A DNA stretch of 64,000 bases. Origin: Luteibacter aegosomatis (GTDB lineage: Bacteria; Pseudomonadota; Gammaproteobacteria; Xanthomonadales; Rhodanobacteraceae). The position numbers and the translations under genes were made by a program. Location: assembly GCF_023078455.1 (NCBI RefSeq), contig NZ_CP095740.1, positions 670,001-734,000 of the forward strand. Direction: 5' to 3'. Shown here in pieces: positions 41,545 through 50,832 of this stretch (position 1 is its first letter; the number at the start of each line of letters is the position of its first letter). A model generated the notes under the pieces. That model had not been told where the DNA came from. It worked only from the letters and a program-made list of their open reading frames with translations, and did not search any database.

Positions 41545-43536
41545 ATGACCCTCCGACAAAAACTCCTCCTCGTCGCCCTTTGCACCCTGGCCCTTCCCGT
41601 GGCCGGGTGGCTCTACGTGCGCCAGATGGAAACCCTCCTGCGCGAAGGCCAGGCCCAGGCCCTGGTGGCCTCCGCCCGCGCCCTAGCGCGCAGCCTCGTG
41701 GTGGTGGATGCCCCGCTGCCCCCCGCCGGCGCCGCCTGGTACGTGCAGCAGAGCAACGTACCCATCACCGTCGACGGTTACGGCGACGACTGGGCTCCGC
41801 TCAGCGCCTGGGCACAGCCGCTCGACCGCAACGCCCGCGTGATGCTCGCCGAGGATGCCCACTGGCTGTACTTCTACATCGACGTGCGCGCGGCCCAGCG
41901 CCACCGCGCCGACGCGGGCGACCGCCTCGCGCTCAGCGCCGACCATCTCATCGTCTCCATCGCCAGCGGCGACGACGCCCAGCGCTACCTGCTCGCCAGC
42001 GCCGCACCGGGCCCGACCACGGCCATCGCGCTCGACGCCGAAGCGGGCGTGCTGCCCGATCGCATCAACGCGCAGTGGCAGGAAGACGGCGGCGGCTTCC
42101 ACGCCGAGTTCCGACTGCCGCGCGGCCTGCGCCTGGATCACTTCGGCGTGGGCGTGCACCTGGGGGGCGATGGCGAGCCGTTGTCCGCCGACAACCGGCC
42201 GCTGCTCGAATTCTCCGCGTCGCTCTCGCAGGAGTTGTCGCGCCTGGCGCCCGACGGCGTGCGCGTGCGCGTGCTGTCGCCCGACGCCTGGCTGATGGCG
42301 CAGAGCGGCAAGCTGCAACTTCCCGACCAGTCGTTGGCCGACCGGCCGGGCTGGCTGGCCTCGCTGATCTACCGCTCGCTCGTGGCCGGGCGCCTGGACG
42401 ACGCCGGTGCCTGGGCCGAAGACGCGCCGCGCATCGACCTGCCCGAGGTGCGCCGCGCCTTGAAGGGCAAGCCGTCCACGTCGTGGCGCACGGGCGAGGC
42501 CCGCGGCAGCGTGGTGCTGGCCGCCGCCATGCCGATCACCATGCGCGGCAAGCTGCATGGCGTGGTGCTGCTCGAACAGCCCAGCCGCGCCGTGCCGCTG
42601 CTGGCGAACCGTGCGCTGTTCGGCCTGCTGATCGTGAGCTTCGGGGTGCTGCTGGTGGCCGGCGGCGTGCTGCTGCTGTTCGCCACGCGCCTGACCTTCC
42701 GCCTGCGCCGCCTTCGCAACGCCGCCGAACGCGCGCAGGACAACGACGGCCGCCTCGACGGTCCGTTCCCGCTCATCGACGCCACCGACGAGCTGGGCGA
42801 TCTCGCGCGCAGCTTCGCGAGATTGTTCGAAGTGGTGGGCGGCTACACCGACTACCTGCGCACGCTGGCTTCCAAGCTCTCGCACGAACTCAACACGCCG
42901 TTGGCCATCGTGAAGTCGTCGCTGGACAACCTCGATCACGCGGGGTTGCCCGCCGAAGCCGAGCCCTACCTCGCCCGCGCGCGCGACGGCGTGGCCCGGC
43001 TGGGTGCGCTGGTGCGCGCCATGAGCGAAGCCACGCGCATGGAGCGCGCCATCGCCGCCGCGGAAGCCGAAGACGTGGACATGGCCGAGATCGTGCGGGG
43101 TTGCGCCGAGGGTTACCGGGGCCTGGCCGGCGGCCGCCGCATCCAGACCGAACTCCCGGACGAACCCGTCCGCATGCACGTGTCGCCCGAACTCATCGCG
43201 CAGGCGCTGGACAAGCTCTTCGACAACGCCGTGTCGTTCACGCCGGCCGACGGTTGGCTGCGCATCGCCCTGCGTCCCACGCCCGACGGCGCCGATATCG
43301 AGCTGGCCAACCAAGGCCCGCCGTTGCCGGCGGCGATGCAGGGGCGCCTGTTCGATTCGCTGGTGAGCCTGCGCGACAAGGCCACGCCGGGCGATGCGCC
43401 GCACCTGGGACTGGGACTCTACGTGGTGCGGCTGGTGGCCGAGCGGCACCAGGGTTCGGCGAGTGCGCGCAATATCGATGGCGGGGTGGCCTTCACCCTG
43501 CACCTGAAGGGGATGCCGAGGCAGCGGCTGGCCTGA
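41545..43536 (+). CDS. membrane sensor histidine kinase with CBM9/DOMON-like periplasmic domain
   Basis: 663 aa. TM1 at residues about 7-25, a large periplasmic region (about 30-350) that includes a carbohydrate-binding-module-9-like beta-sandwich (VPITVDGYGDDWAPL, WLYFYIDVRA), TM2 (about 355-385), HAMP-like linker, His447 in SKLSHELNTPLAIV, and an HATPase domain (DKLFDNAVSFTPADG, GLGLYVVRLVAE). It resembles, from memory, the kinase of the proteobacterial dedicated sortase system, but no sortase gene is in the window. Ligand unknown. Confidence 0.88.
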   Translation: MTLRQKLLLVALCTLALPVAGWLYVRQMETLLREGQAQALVASARALARSLVVVDAPLPPAGAAWYVQQSNVPITVDGYGDDWAPLSAWAQPLDRNARVMLAEDAHWLYFYIDVRAAQRHRADAGDRLALSADHLIVSIASGDDAQRYLLASAAPGPTTAIALDAEAGVLPDRINAQWQEDGGGFHAEFRLPRGLRLDHFGVGVHLGGDGEPLSADNRPLLEFSASLSQELSRLAPDGVRVRVLSPDAWLMAQSGKLQLPDQSLADRPGWLASLIYRSLVAGRLDDAGAWAEDAPRIDLPEVRRALKGKPSTSWRTGEARGSVVLAAAMPITMRGKLHGVVLLEQPSRAVPLLANRALFGLLIVSFGVLLVAGGVLLLFATRLTFRLRRLRNAAERAQDNDGRLDGPFPLIDATDELGDLARSFARLFEVVGGYTDYLRTLASKLSHELNTPLAIVKSSLDNLDHAGLPAEAEPYLARARDGVARLGALVRAMSEATRMERAIAAAEAEDVDMAEIVRGCAEGYRGLAGGRRIQTELPDEPVRMHVSPELIAQALDKLFDNAVSFTPADGWLRIALRPTPDGADIELANQGPPLPAAMQGRLFDSLVSLRDKATPGDAPHLGLGLYVVRLVAERHQGSASARNIDGGVAFTLHLKGMPRQRLA

Positions 43537-43551
43537 CCGCATGGCTCCGTA

Positions 43552-43908
43552 GGGTTCGCCGATACGATCGGCTCCCACCCCTTCGGTAGCAAGGCGGTCG
43601 AGGCTTGGCTATCGGCCGGCTTCCAACCGTCGGTAGGAAAGCCCGTCTACCGAAGGGCGAGAGCCAATCGTATCGGCGATACGGTTCCCCTTCGGTAGCA
43701 AGGCGGTCGAGGCTTGGCTATCGGCCGGCTTCCAACCGTCGGTAGGAAAGCCCGTCTACCGAAGGGCGAGAGCCAATCGTATCGGCGATACGGCTCCCCT
43801 TCGGTAGCAAGGCGGTCGAGGCTTGGCTATCGGCCCGCTTCCAACCGCCGGTAGGAAAGCCTGCCTACAGGGTGGGAGCCGATCGTATCGGCGATACGGC
43901 TCCCCTCA
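43552..43908. repeat. 109-bp tandem repeat (three copies) built from REP units
   Basis: After one class 1 copy, units starting at 43581, 43690 and 43799 repeat with a period of exactly 109 bp. Each holds cttcggtagcaaggcgg, the unique segment ttggctatcggcc.., an imperfect inverse (gtctaccgaagggcgagag) and ccaatcgtatcggcgat. The arms are diverged from the standard REP. The array lies between the kinase and trpE, ending 45 bp before trpE; the 415-bp gap holds nothing else. Confidence 0.92.
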
Positions 43909-43952
43909 CGGCTGGACTACAATCGGGAGCCACCTCCCGAATCCGTCCCCCC

Positions 43953-45428
43953 ATGATCTCCCGCGAACAATTCGACGCCTACGCCGCGCAGGGCCACACC
44001 CGCATCCCGCTGGTGCGCGAGGTCTTCTCCGACCTCGATACCCCGCTGTCGGTGTACCTGAAGCTGGCCGACGGCCCGTACACCTTCCTGTTCGAATCGG
44101 TCGAGGGCGGTGCCACCTGGGGACGCCATTCCATCATCGGCCTGCCGGCCAGGCGCGTGTACCGCCTGCGCGGCCACGAGCTGGAAGTGGAAGACAACGG
44201 CGAAGTGATCGAACGCCGCCACCTCGACGACCCGCTCGCGGAAATCGAAGTGCTGCGCCAGCAATACGTGGTGCCGAAGTTGCCGGGCCTGCCCGACTTC
44301 AACGGCGGCCTCGTCGGCTACTTCGGTTTCGAGACCATCGGCTACATCGAGAAGCGCCTCGCCCAGTGGGACAAGCGCGACGAACTGGGCACGCCCGACG
44401 TGCTGCTGATGCTCGCCGACGAGCTGGCCGTGTTCGACAACCTCAAGGGCCGTCTCTACCTCATCGTGCACGCGGACCCCTCGCGTCCGCAGGCCTACGC
44501 CGAAGCCGTGCGCCGCCTCGACGCGCTGGCCTTCCGCCTGCGCCAGGCCGGCGCGTCGTATCCGCAGATGCTGCAGCCGGCGGCCATCGACGAATCCGAT
44601 TTCAAATCCTCGTTCACCCGCGAGGAATACGAAGCCATGGTGCGCACCGCGCAGGAATACATCCGCGCGGGCGACATCTTCCAGGTGGTGCCCTCGCAGC
44701 GCCTCAGCGTCGGCTTCAACGCACGGCCGGTGGACGTCTACCGCGCGCTGCGCGCGATGAATCCCTCGCCGTACATGTTCTTCATCGACATCGGCGGCAC
44801 GCAGATCGTCGGCTCGTCGCCGGAAATCCTCGTGCGCCTGAAGAACGGCCGCGTGGTGCTGCGTCCCATCGCCGGCACGCGCCGTCGCGGTAAAGACACG
44901 GCCGAAGACGTGGCGCTCGAGGAAGAGCTGCTCGCCGATCCGAAGGAGCGCGCCGAACACCTCATGCTCATCGACCTCGGCCGCAACGACGTGGGCCGCG
45001 TGAGCCGGACGGGCACGGTGCAGCTTTCCGAATCCTTCGTGGTGGAGCGCTACTCGCACGTGATGCACATCGTGTCGCAGGTGGAAGGCGACCTGAAAGA
45101 CGGCATGTCGTACATGGACGTCATCAAGGCCACGTTCCCCGCGGGCACGGTCAGCGGCGCGCCGAAGATCCGCGCGCTGGAGATCATCCAGGAACTCGAG
45201 CCCTTCAAACGCAATATCTACGCCGGCGCCATCGGTTGGCTCGGCTGGTGGGGCGACGCGGACACGGCCATCGCCATCCGCACCGCGGTGATCCAGGACG
45301 GCCGTCTGCACGTGCAGGCCGGTGGTGGTGTGGTGTACGACTCCGACCCCGCCGCCGAGTGGGAAGAGACGATGAACAAGGGTCGCGCGCTGTTCCGCGC
45401 GGTGGCCCAGGCCGCCAAGGGGCTGTAA
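43953..45428 (+). CDS. trpE: anthranilate synthase component I
   Basis: 491 aa. Converts chorismate and glutamine-derived ammonia to anthranilate. Conserved: FLFESVEGG (tryptophan feedback region), GLVGYFGFETIGYIE, FKSSFTREEYEAMV, RPIAGTRRRGKD, GTVSGAPKIRALEII and GGGVVYDSDP. It would need the glutaminase TrpG, which is not adjacent: the next gene is a secreted protein. No leader peptide or attenuator was recognised; a tandem repeat occupies the upstream region. Confidence 0.96.
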   Translation: MISREQFDAYAAQGHTRIPLVREVFSDLDTPLSVYLKLADGPYTFLFESVEGGATWGRHSIIGLPARRVYRLRGHELEVEDNGEVIERRHLDDPLAEIEVLRQQYVVPKLPGLPDFNGGLVGYFGFETIGYIEKRLAQWDKRDELGTPDVLLMLADELAVFDNLKGRLYLIVHADPSRPQAYAEAVRRLDALAFRLRQAGASYPQMLQPAAIDESDFKSSFTREEYEAMVRTAQEYIRAGDIFQVVPSQRLSVGFNARPVDVYRALRAMNPSPYMFFIDIGGTQIVGSSPEILVRLKNGRVVLRPIAGTRRRGKDTAEDVALEEELLADPKERAEHLMLIDLGRNDVGRVSRTGTVQLSESFVVERYSHVMHIVSQVEGDLKDGMSYMDVIKATFPAGTVSGAPKIRALEIIQELEPFKRNIYAGAIGWLGWWGDADTAIAIRTAVIQDGRLHVQAGGGVVYDSDPAAEWEETMNKGRALFRAVAQAAKGL

Positions 45429-45431
45429 TCC

Positions 45432-46103
45432 ATGAATTCACGCGCTTTCATCGCCGCCGGCTCCATCGCCGTCATGGCCGCCACCAGCAGCGGCCCCGCC
45501 ACGGCGCGAGAAGCCTTCGGCGACGACGTGGCCTCACGCACGCAGGCGCTGGCGCTGTTGCAGACGCTCAACGCCGACCTGCTCAGCCACCCCAGCGCCA
45601 CGCTCACGCTCGAGCGCTGGTGCGGCGACCACGGCCTGGCCGGCGAGGCGAAGATCGTGGCCAATCGCGTGAAGGGACAGGACAAGCCGCTTCCCGCCGC
45701 CGATCGCGAGACGCTGGCCATCGGCCCCGACGAGCCGGTGCGTTACCGCCGCGTGCGTCTGTCGTGCGGCAGCCACGTGCTGTCCGAGGCGGACAACTGG
45801 TACGTGCCCTCGCGTCTCACGCCCGAGATGAACCAGATCCTCGACAGCACCGACCAGCCGTTCGGCAAGGTGGTGCAGGCCCTGCATTTCCGCCGCCAGA
45901 CCATCAGCGCCGACTTGCTCTGGTCACCGCTGCCCAAGGGCTGGGAGATGGAGGCGCCGCTGCCGGCGTCCCATCCCGGGCCTCTGGCGATTCCGCACGA
46001 AGTGCTGCGGCACCGGGCGGTGCTGTACACCGAGGCCAACCAGCCCTTCAGCCTCGTGGTGGAAACCTACACGGCCGACGTGCTGGCCTTCGGCAAGCGC
46101 TGA
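45432..46103 (+). CDS. secreted protein resembling the chorismate lyase (UbiC) fold
   Basis: 223 aa. Signal peptide (AFIAAGSIAVMAATSSGPATA). The order and spacing of RRVRLSCGSHVLSEADNWYVP, LDSTDQPFGKVV, FRRQ and RAVLYTEANQPFSLVVETY parallels E. coli UbiC, including Arg of the substrate loop and Glu near the end (VVET). It begins 3 bp after trpE, another chorismate enzyme, so co-expression is certain if the operon is real. The export signal argues against a standard UbiC role. Similarity is by eye only. Confidence 0.55.
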   Translation: MNSRAFIAAGSIAVMAATSSGPATAREAFGDDVASRTQALALLQTLNADLLSHPSATLTLERWCGDHGLAGEAKIVANRVKGQDKPLPAADRETLAIGPDEPVRYRRVRLSCGSHVLSEADNWYVPSRLTPEMNQILDSTDQPFGKVVQALHFRRQTISADLLWSPLPKGWEMEAPLPASHPGPLAIPHEVLRHRAVLYTEANQPFSLVVETYTADVLAFGKR

Positions 46104-46298
46104 TCGCGGACAGGGTCCGCTCCCACCCACCCTTCGGTAGCAGGCTCGCCTATGCGAGGTCGGGAGTATGGGCTCTCCTGCCAACTCCGGTCGCAGGCTT
46201 ACCTGTGGGAGTAGGCAGGGCGTACCGGCAGCGGGCTTTCCTGCCGACGGGTCACTCAAGCCCCCTGCCGAAGGGTGGGAGCGGACCCTGTCCGCGAA
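46103..46298. repeat. REP pair, class 2, with degenerate filler
   Basis: Copies 46103-46140 and 46264-46298 (inverse). Between them is sequence that includes gtgggagtaggcagg-like relics. The remaining gap to 46467 contains one further relic (gtgggagccgtcggcgatgg, about 46365) and no gene. Confidence 0.75.
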
Positions 46299-46467
46299 GG
46301 AGCTTGCGGCAACCTGTCTATCGTCGCTGAAGCGGCTTACACAGGAAAAGCGTCACATGGTGTCGTGGGAGCCGTCGGCGATGGGGCTTACGGGGTAGTC
46401 CATCCGGCCGAATTGCCCCGGCCGGCGGGGGTGGCCAATCTGTGATCGTCCAAAGGGAGGACGGTCC

Positions 46468-46938
46468 ATGCGAACGCACACAGCGACCGCCGGCAAGGTC
46501 GCCGCCGTGACACCCAGCGCCGCCACGTTCGGCGCGATGCTCACGATCGCCCATGCGCCGAAACTCGGGCCCCAACCCAATTCGCTCGACAACGCCGTCA
46601 GCAGCGCCACGCACTGGGTAAGGCTCGCCGAACTGCGCCGCCCCGATGCGATGTGGCTCGAAGCCGGGGCGATGATGCAGAAACTCGTCTCGCGCGAAGA
46701 ATGGTCGCGTTACATCCGCCGCATCCGCGTCGATCGTGGGCCGCTGCAGGCGCGCGAGTGGTTCGAGGTGACGCGCGTGCGCGATCCGGTGGGATTGCCC
46801 CCGGGCGATTACCTCAACGTGATCTTCGTGGCGCATTACGCGAAAGCGGTGCAGTTCGAGACGATATCGCTGGCGCCCGGGGCGTCGGGGTGGTTGCCGG
46901 TGGGGTATGTGATCCGGCCGGTGCAGCACGAGGTGTGA
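46468..46938 (+). CDS. DUF4019 domain protein
   Basis: 156 aa. The C-terminal ~110 residues fit the DUF4019 pattern: an AxxWxxLAELxRPDAMWLEAGAMMQKLVSREEW-type start (residues about 45-80), EWFEVTRVRDP, LPPGDYLNVIFVAHYAKAVQFETISL, and the closing WLPVGYVIRP. No signal peptide is clear; an unusual Ala/Thr-rich N-terminus precedes. GGGAGGA lies before the ATG. Function unknown. Confidence 0.75.
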   Translation: MRTHTATAGKVAAVTPSAATFGAMLTIAHAPKLGPQPNSLDNAVSSATHWVRLAELRRPDAMWLEAGAMMQKLVSREEWSRYIRRIRVDRGPLQAREWFEVTRVRDPVGLPPGDYLNVIFVAHYAKAVQFETISLAPGASGWLPVGYVIRPVQHEV

Positions 46939-46953
46939 GCACTTCGCGGCGTG

Positions 46954-47136
46954 TTTCGCCGATGCGATCGGCTCCCACCCCTTCGGTAGAAAGGCTTCGA
47001 TAAGCTTGTTCGCTGCGGGTGAGCACATCGGCAAGCGGGTTGCGACACCGTCGCTACCGAAGGGATGAGACAAGTCCGTAAGCGGCTTGCGATAACCTCG
47101 CTACCGAAGGGGTGGGAGCCGATCGTATCGGCGAAC
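46954..47136. repeat. REP pair, class 1
   Basis: Copy 46954-46990 and inverse 47101-47136, with a relic (gctaccgaagggatgag) near 47053 between them. Confidence 0.85.
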
Positions 47137-47142
47137 GGCCTT

Positions 47143-48135
47143 TCAGAGTGCCTCATCCAACGCTTTATAGAACCGCTCCGGCGCCTCGATCATTGGTGAA
47201 TGCCCCAACCCCTCCAGCGGAATCAGCTTCGCCCCCGGAATCTTCGCCGCCGCTTCGCGCCCCAGCACCGGGTAATTCCCCAGCGTCTCGCGAACGTCGG
47301 CAGGCGCCGCATCCTTGCCCACCGCCGTACGATCGCGCTGCCCGATGATCAGCACCGTCGGTACGCGGATCTGCGTGAACTCGTACACGACCGGCTGGTT
47401 CATGATCATGTCGTAGGTCAACGCCCCCGCCCACGACGATGTCTCGCGACCCGAGCCTTCATACTGCCCCGCCTGCATCAAGGCCCACGTGTCGTACTCG
47501 GGCTTCCACTTACCGTCGTAATAGCTCTTCAACTGATACGCGCGAATGCTCGCGTAAGAGGTCTTCAGCTCACTCCGGTACCAGTCGTCGACACTGCGCC
47601 ACGGCACGCCCTTGGCTTTCCAGTCTTCCAGTCCGAGCGGATCCACCATCACCAGCTTCTCGGTGCCCTGCGGAAACATCAGCGCATAACGCGCACCGAT
47701 CATGCCGCCCATCGAATGCGCCACCACGGTCACCTTGTCGATGCCCAGGCTCGCCAGCAAGGCGTGCGTGTTCGCGGCCAATTGCGCGATGCCGTACTGG
47801 TAACCGCGTGGCTTGGACGATTTGCAGAAACCGATCTGGTCGGGAATCACCACGCGGTATCCCTCCCCGGCGAGGCGATCGGCCGTGGCTTTCCAGTAGG
47901 GACCGCAGAAGTTCTTGCCGTGCAGCAGCACCACCGCGCGTCCGTTCGGCTTGGCGGGCTTTACGTCCATGTAGGCCATCTCCAGCGACTGGCCCTGGCT
48001 GCTTACCGGGAACATCGTCACGGGGTAGGGATATTCGGCACGTTCCAGCCGCGCGCCGAGATCTTGCACGGTCGGCGTGTCGTCGGCGAAGGCGGGCAGG
48101 GTGAGGGCGAGCAGGCAGAGGGCGAAGCGGCGCAT
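47143..48135 (-). CDS. secreted alpha/beta hydrolase
   Basis: 330 aa. Signal peptide MRRFALCLLALTLPAFADD. Alpha/beta hydrolase core: oxyanion segment VVLLHGKNFCGPYW, nucleophile elbow VAHSMGGMIGARY, likely acid in IIGQRDRTAVG and catalytic His in LEGLGHSPMIEAP. A GGAG lies 7 bases before the ATG; 24 further in-frame codons upstream are unlikely to be used. Substrate unknown (esterase, epoxide hydrolase or haloalkane dehalogenase types are possible). Confidence 0.88.
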   Translation of the reverse strand: MRRFALCLLALTLPAFADDTPTVQDLGARLERAEYPYPVTMFPVSSQGQSLEMAYMDVKPAKPNGRAVVLLHGKNFCGPYWKATADRLAGEGYRVVIPDQIGFCKSSKPRGYQYGIAQLAANTHALLASLGIDKVTVVAHSMGGMIGARYALMFPQGTEKLVMVDPLGLEDWKAKGVPWRSVDDWYRSELKTSYASIRAYQLKSYYDGKWKPEYDTWALMQAGQYEGSGRETSSWAGALTYDMIMNQPVVYEFTQIRVPTVLIIGQRDRTAVGKDAAPADVRETLGNYPVLGREAAAKIPGAKLIPLEGLGHSPMIEAPERFYKALDEAL

Positions 48136-48296
48136 GGGGGTGCTCCGGGGAGGAGGGGACAGGCGAAGCGTACTGCGTGAGAGCCTGTCGTGTCGGTGAT
48201 TCAGCACGAATCGCGGACAGGGTCCGCGATAGGACCTGACGCAAGCGCGCGACCGCCGTTAGCATACGGCCGCATCGCACTGCCGAGACCTTCACC

Positions 48297-48563
48297 ATGT
48301 CCGACTACACCCGTCCACCGATGACCCGCGGCGTCGACCCGCAACGCATGAACTGGCTCTGGCAGCTGATCCTCCAGGCCACCGACCTGTCGCCGGCCGA
48401 GGTGCGCGCGGCGCTCAACGCCAGCGGCGTGCCGGTGACCGACCAACGCGTGGCGAGCTGGTCGGTGGGCGATGCAGAGGAGAATTATTTTCCGCTCACG
48501 CTGGCGGAAATGGAGCGCAATCTGCGCGCGGTGATTGCGGCCAAGCGCTCGGCATCCGACTGA
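48297..48563 (+). CDS. small protein, possibly YehS/DUF1456-like
   Basis: 88 aa. LSPAEVRAALNASGVPVTDQ followed by RVASWSVGDAEENYFPLTLAEM resembles one DUF1456 repeat (the E. coli YehS type: acidic residues around Y in a W..ED..Y pattern), but the full family has two such units. Function unknown; no membrane segment or signal. Followed by a family 2 palindrome. Confidence 0.6.
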   Translation: MSDYTRPPMTRGVDPQRMNWLWQLILQATDLSPAEVRAALNASGVPVTDQRVASWSVGDAEENYFPLTLAEMERNLRAVIAAKRSASD

Positions 48564-48579
48564 CGTTCCCGCCCCCTCA

Positions 48580-48680
48580 CGTCGTTCCTGCGAAGGCAGG
48601 AATCCAGTGTCTTTCGCCCGAAGGTACCGTGCTGCGACACGCCGCAAGACGCTGGGCTCCTGCCTTCGCAGGAGCGACGG
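48580..48680. repeat. 100-bp palindromic repeat (family 2), intergenic copy
   Basis: Same element as in rlpA at 18699. Ends CGTCGTTCCTGCGAAGGCAG and CTGCCTTCGCAGGAGCGACG are perfect inverses. It lies between two convergent genes. Confidence 0.9.
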
Positions 48681-48685
48681 TGAGG

Positions 48686-50062
48686 TCAGGAATACCGCTC
48701 GGACAGGAACCGGAAGAACGCACGCAACCCCTGCGCCTCACCGCCCCGCGGATGCGCCGGTCGATCGCCGTCGTTCCACGAGTACGTATCCAGGTGCATC
48801 CAGTTCTGCCCCTCGGGAACGAACCGTTCGAGGTAAAGCGCCGCCGTGACCGCTCCCGCATGCCGCGACGGTCCCGCGTTGGCGAAGTCGGCGATGTACG
48901 AATCGAGCATGCGCCGGTAAGGACGCCACAGCGGCAAGCGCCACATCGGATCGTGCACCGCCTCCGCCGCGCCGATCACGTCGTCGGCCAGCTGATCGCG
49001 ATTGGTGAACAGCGCCGGCAACTCCGGCCCCAGCGCCACGCGCGCCGCGCCCGTGAGCGTGGCGAAATCCACGATCAGGTCCGGCGCCTGCTCGGCCGCG
49101 AAGGCCAGCGCATCGCAGAGGATCAGCCGACCCTCGGCGTCGGTGTTGTCCACCTCCACCGTGATGCCCGCGCGCGTGCGGATCACCTCGCCCGGACGCA
49201 GGGCATTGCCGGCGATGGCGTTCTCCACGGCGGGCACCAGCAGCGTGAGCCGCACCGGCAGCTTCGCGCCCATCACCAGGCCGGCCAGCGCGATGGCGTG
49301 CGCCGCGCCGCCCATGTCTTTCTTCATCCAGCGCATGCCGTCCGACGGCTTGATGTCCAGGCCGCCGGTGTCGAAGCACACGCCCTTGCCGACGATGGTC
49401 AGCTTCGGGTTCGAATGCTTGCCCCAGGTGAGCTCGATCATGCGCGGCGCGCGATGGCTGGCGCGGCCCACGGCGTGGATGGTGGGGAAGTTGGCCGGCA
49501 ACAGCTCGTCGCCCACCCACTCGCGCACCTTCGCCTTGTGCTCGGTCGCCAGCGCATGGACGGCCTGGGAGAGATGCTCCGGCCCCATGTCCTCGGTGGG
49601 CGTGTTGACCAGGTCGCGCACCTGCGCGGTGGCGTCGACGATCGGCTGCAACGCGCGCAGCGTGGAGCCCTCGACGACCAACGACGCGGGCTCGCGGCCG
49701 GGCTTGCGATAGCGATCGAAGCGATACGCTCCCAGCGCCCAGCCGAGCGCGAGCAGGTCGCGGTCGTCGATCACGCCCTCGTCGGCGATCTCATAAACGC
49801 CTTCAGGCAGCCGACGGGCCAGATCACCCAGGGCCGGCAGCGGATCGGTGCGATCCACGCCGATCAACACACGGGCGATGGCGCCGCGCGGATCGGGCAG
49901 CACCACGCAGGAGCCGGGCATGGGCCGGAAACCCGTCGAGGCGACCCACTGCCGGTGCGCCGGGCTCAGGCGCTCTTCCGCCGCGGCCATCCCGGCGGCA
50001 TCCACCGTCTCGATGGGAATGGGACGGCGTTTTCCGGACTTGCGTTCGATCAGCGACGACAT
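48686..50062 (-). CDS. M17 leucyl aminopeptidase family protein
   Basis: 458 aa. C-terminal catalytic domain has both family motifs: VGKGVCFDTGGLDIKPSDGM (Lys and Asp metal ligands) and NTDAEGRLILCDAL (signature with Asp/Glu ligands and Arg). The N-terminal domain is divergent from E. coli PepA and the protein is shorter (503 aa), closer to PepB-like members. It releases N-terminal residues from peptides in the cytosol, using two metal ions. ATG chosen at MSSLIERK with GGAG 5 bases upstream. Confidence 0.92.
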   Translation of the reverse strand: MSSLIERKSGKRRPIPIETVDAAGMAAAEERLSPAHRQWVASTGFRPMPGSCVVLPDPRGAIARVLIGVDRTDPLPALGDLARRLPEGVYEIADEGVIDDRDLLALGWALGAYRFDRYRKPGREPASLVVEGSTLRALQPIVDATAQVRDLVNTPTEDMGPEHLSQAVHALATEHKAKVREWVGDELLPANFPTIHAVGRASHRAPRMIELTWGKHSNPKLTIVGKGVCFDTGGLDIKPSDGMRWMKKDMGGAAHAIALAGLVMGAKLPVRLTLLVPAVENAIAGNALRPGEVIRTRAGITVEVDNTDAEGRLILCDALAFAAEQAPDLIVDFATLTGAARVALGPELPALFTNRDQLADDVIGAAEAVHDPMWRLPLWRPYRRMLDSYIADFANAGPSRHAGAVTAALYLERFVPEGQNWMHLDTYSWNDGDRPAHPRGGEAQGLRAFFRFLSERYS

Positions 50063-50129
50063 CAGGGCTCCCGAATGGCGCGGCCTTCCACCTGCGCCAA
50101 TGAATGAGTGCAATCAGCGAAGGCCCATT

Positions 50130-50828
50130 CTAGCGGTGGGTGTCGGTCGCCGTCTCAACCCAGTCGGCAAGCTCGGTCATGTTCGTGAAAACGAAGTCGG
50201 GCTCGGGGCCGTGCGACCACGCCTCGCCGGTGCGGTTGAGCCACACGGTGCGCATGCCCGCCTCGTGGGCGCCCACCACGTCGAGCAGGGGATCGTCGCC
50301 CACGTGAAGGATGTGTTCCGGCGCCACGCCCAGGGTCTCGGCGGCATGCAGGAAGATCTTCGGATCGGGCTTGGCCACGCCCACGCCGGATGCGTTGACG
50401 CGCGAATGGAAGAGGTGGTGCAACCCGATCATTTCCAGGTCGGCGTTGCCGTTGGAGATGCTGGCGATGGGCAGGCGCGAGGCGATGCGCTCGAGCGCCG
50501 CGAGGCTGTCGGGATACAGCTCCACGTTGTTGCGCGCCACGTAGTAGACGCGCCACAGCTCCTCCACCGGGGCATCGTCGATGCCGCATTCGGCGAAGGC
50601 GTGGCGGATGGTGAGGCGGCGCTGCTCGCTGAAATCGTGCGCGAGGTGCGGGTAATCGCGGTTGATCTTCTCGCGAAGCTCCCGCATGGCCTCGATCGGC
50701 CATGCGAGGGCGACGTTGGGATGATGCTCTTTCAGCCAGCGATCGGCGCAGTGCTCGGCCTCGATGAGGGCCGGGAGTACCGGCCACAGCGTATCGTCGA
50801 GGTCGAGCGTAACGGCGCGGATCGTCAC
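50130..50828 (-). CDS. HAD-superfamily phosphatase (YigB/YjjG-like)
   Basis: 232 aa. Motif I DLDDTLWPV (nucleophile and acid Asp), motif II ISNGNAD, motif III Lys in KPDPKIF and motif IV VGDDPLLDVVGA. Helical cap between motifs I and II (C1 type). Similar in length and motif spacing to YigB (FMN phosphatase) and YjjG (nucleotidase); exact substrate is not determined. Four bp separate it from the PstS-like gene upstream on the same strand. Confidence 0.88.
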   Translation of the reverse strand: MTIRAVTLDLDDTLWPVLPALIEAEHCADRWLKEHHPNVALAWPIEAMRELREKINRDYPHLAHDFSEQRRLTIRHAFAECGIDDAPVEELWRVYYVARNNVELYPDSLAALERIASRLPIASISNGNADLEMIGLHHLFHSRVNASGVGVAKPDPKIFLHAAETLGVAPEHILHVGDDPLLDVVGAHEAGMRTVWLNRTGEAWSHGPEPDFVFTNMTELADWVETATDTHR

Positions 50829-50832
50829 GACG

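Noticed and set aside
46168..46398. 76-codon frame between REP copies after the UbiC-like gene
   Set aside because: Consists mostly of translated repeat relics; no ribosome site.
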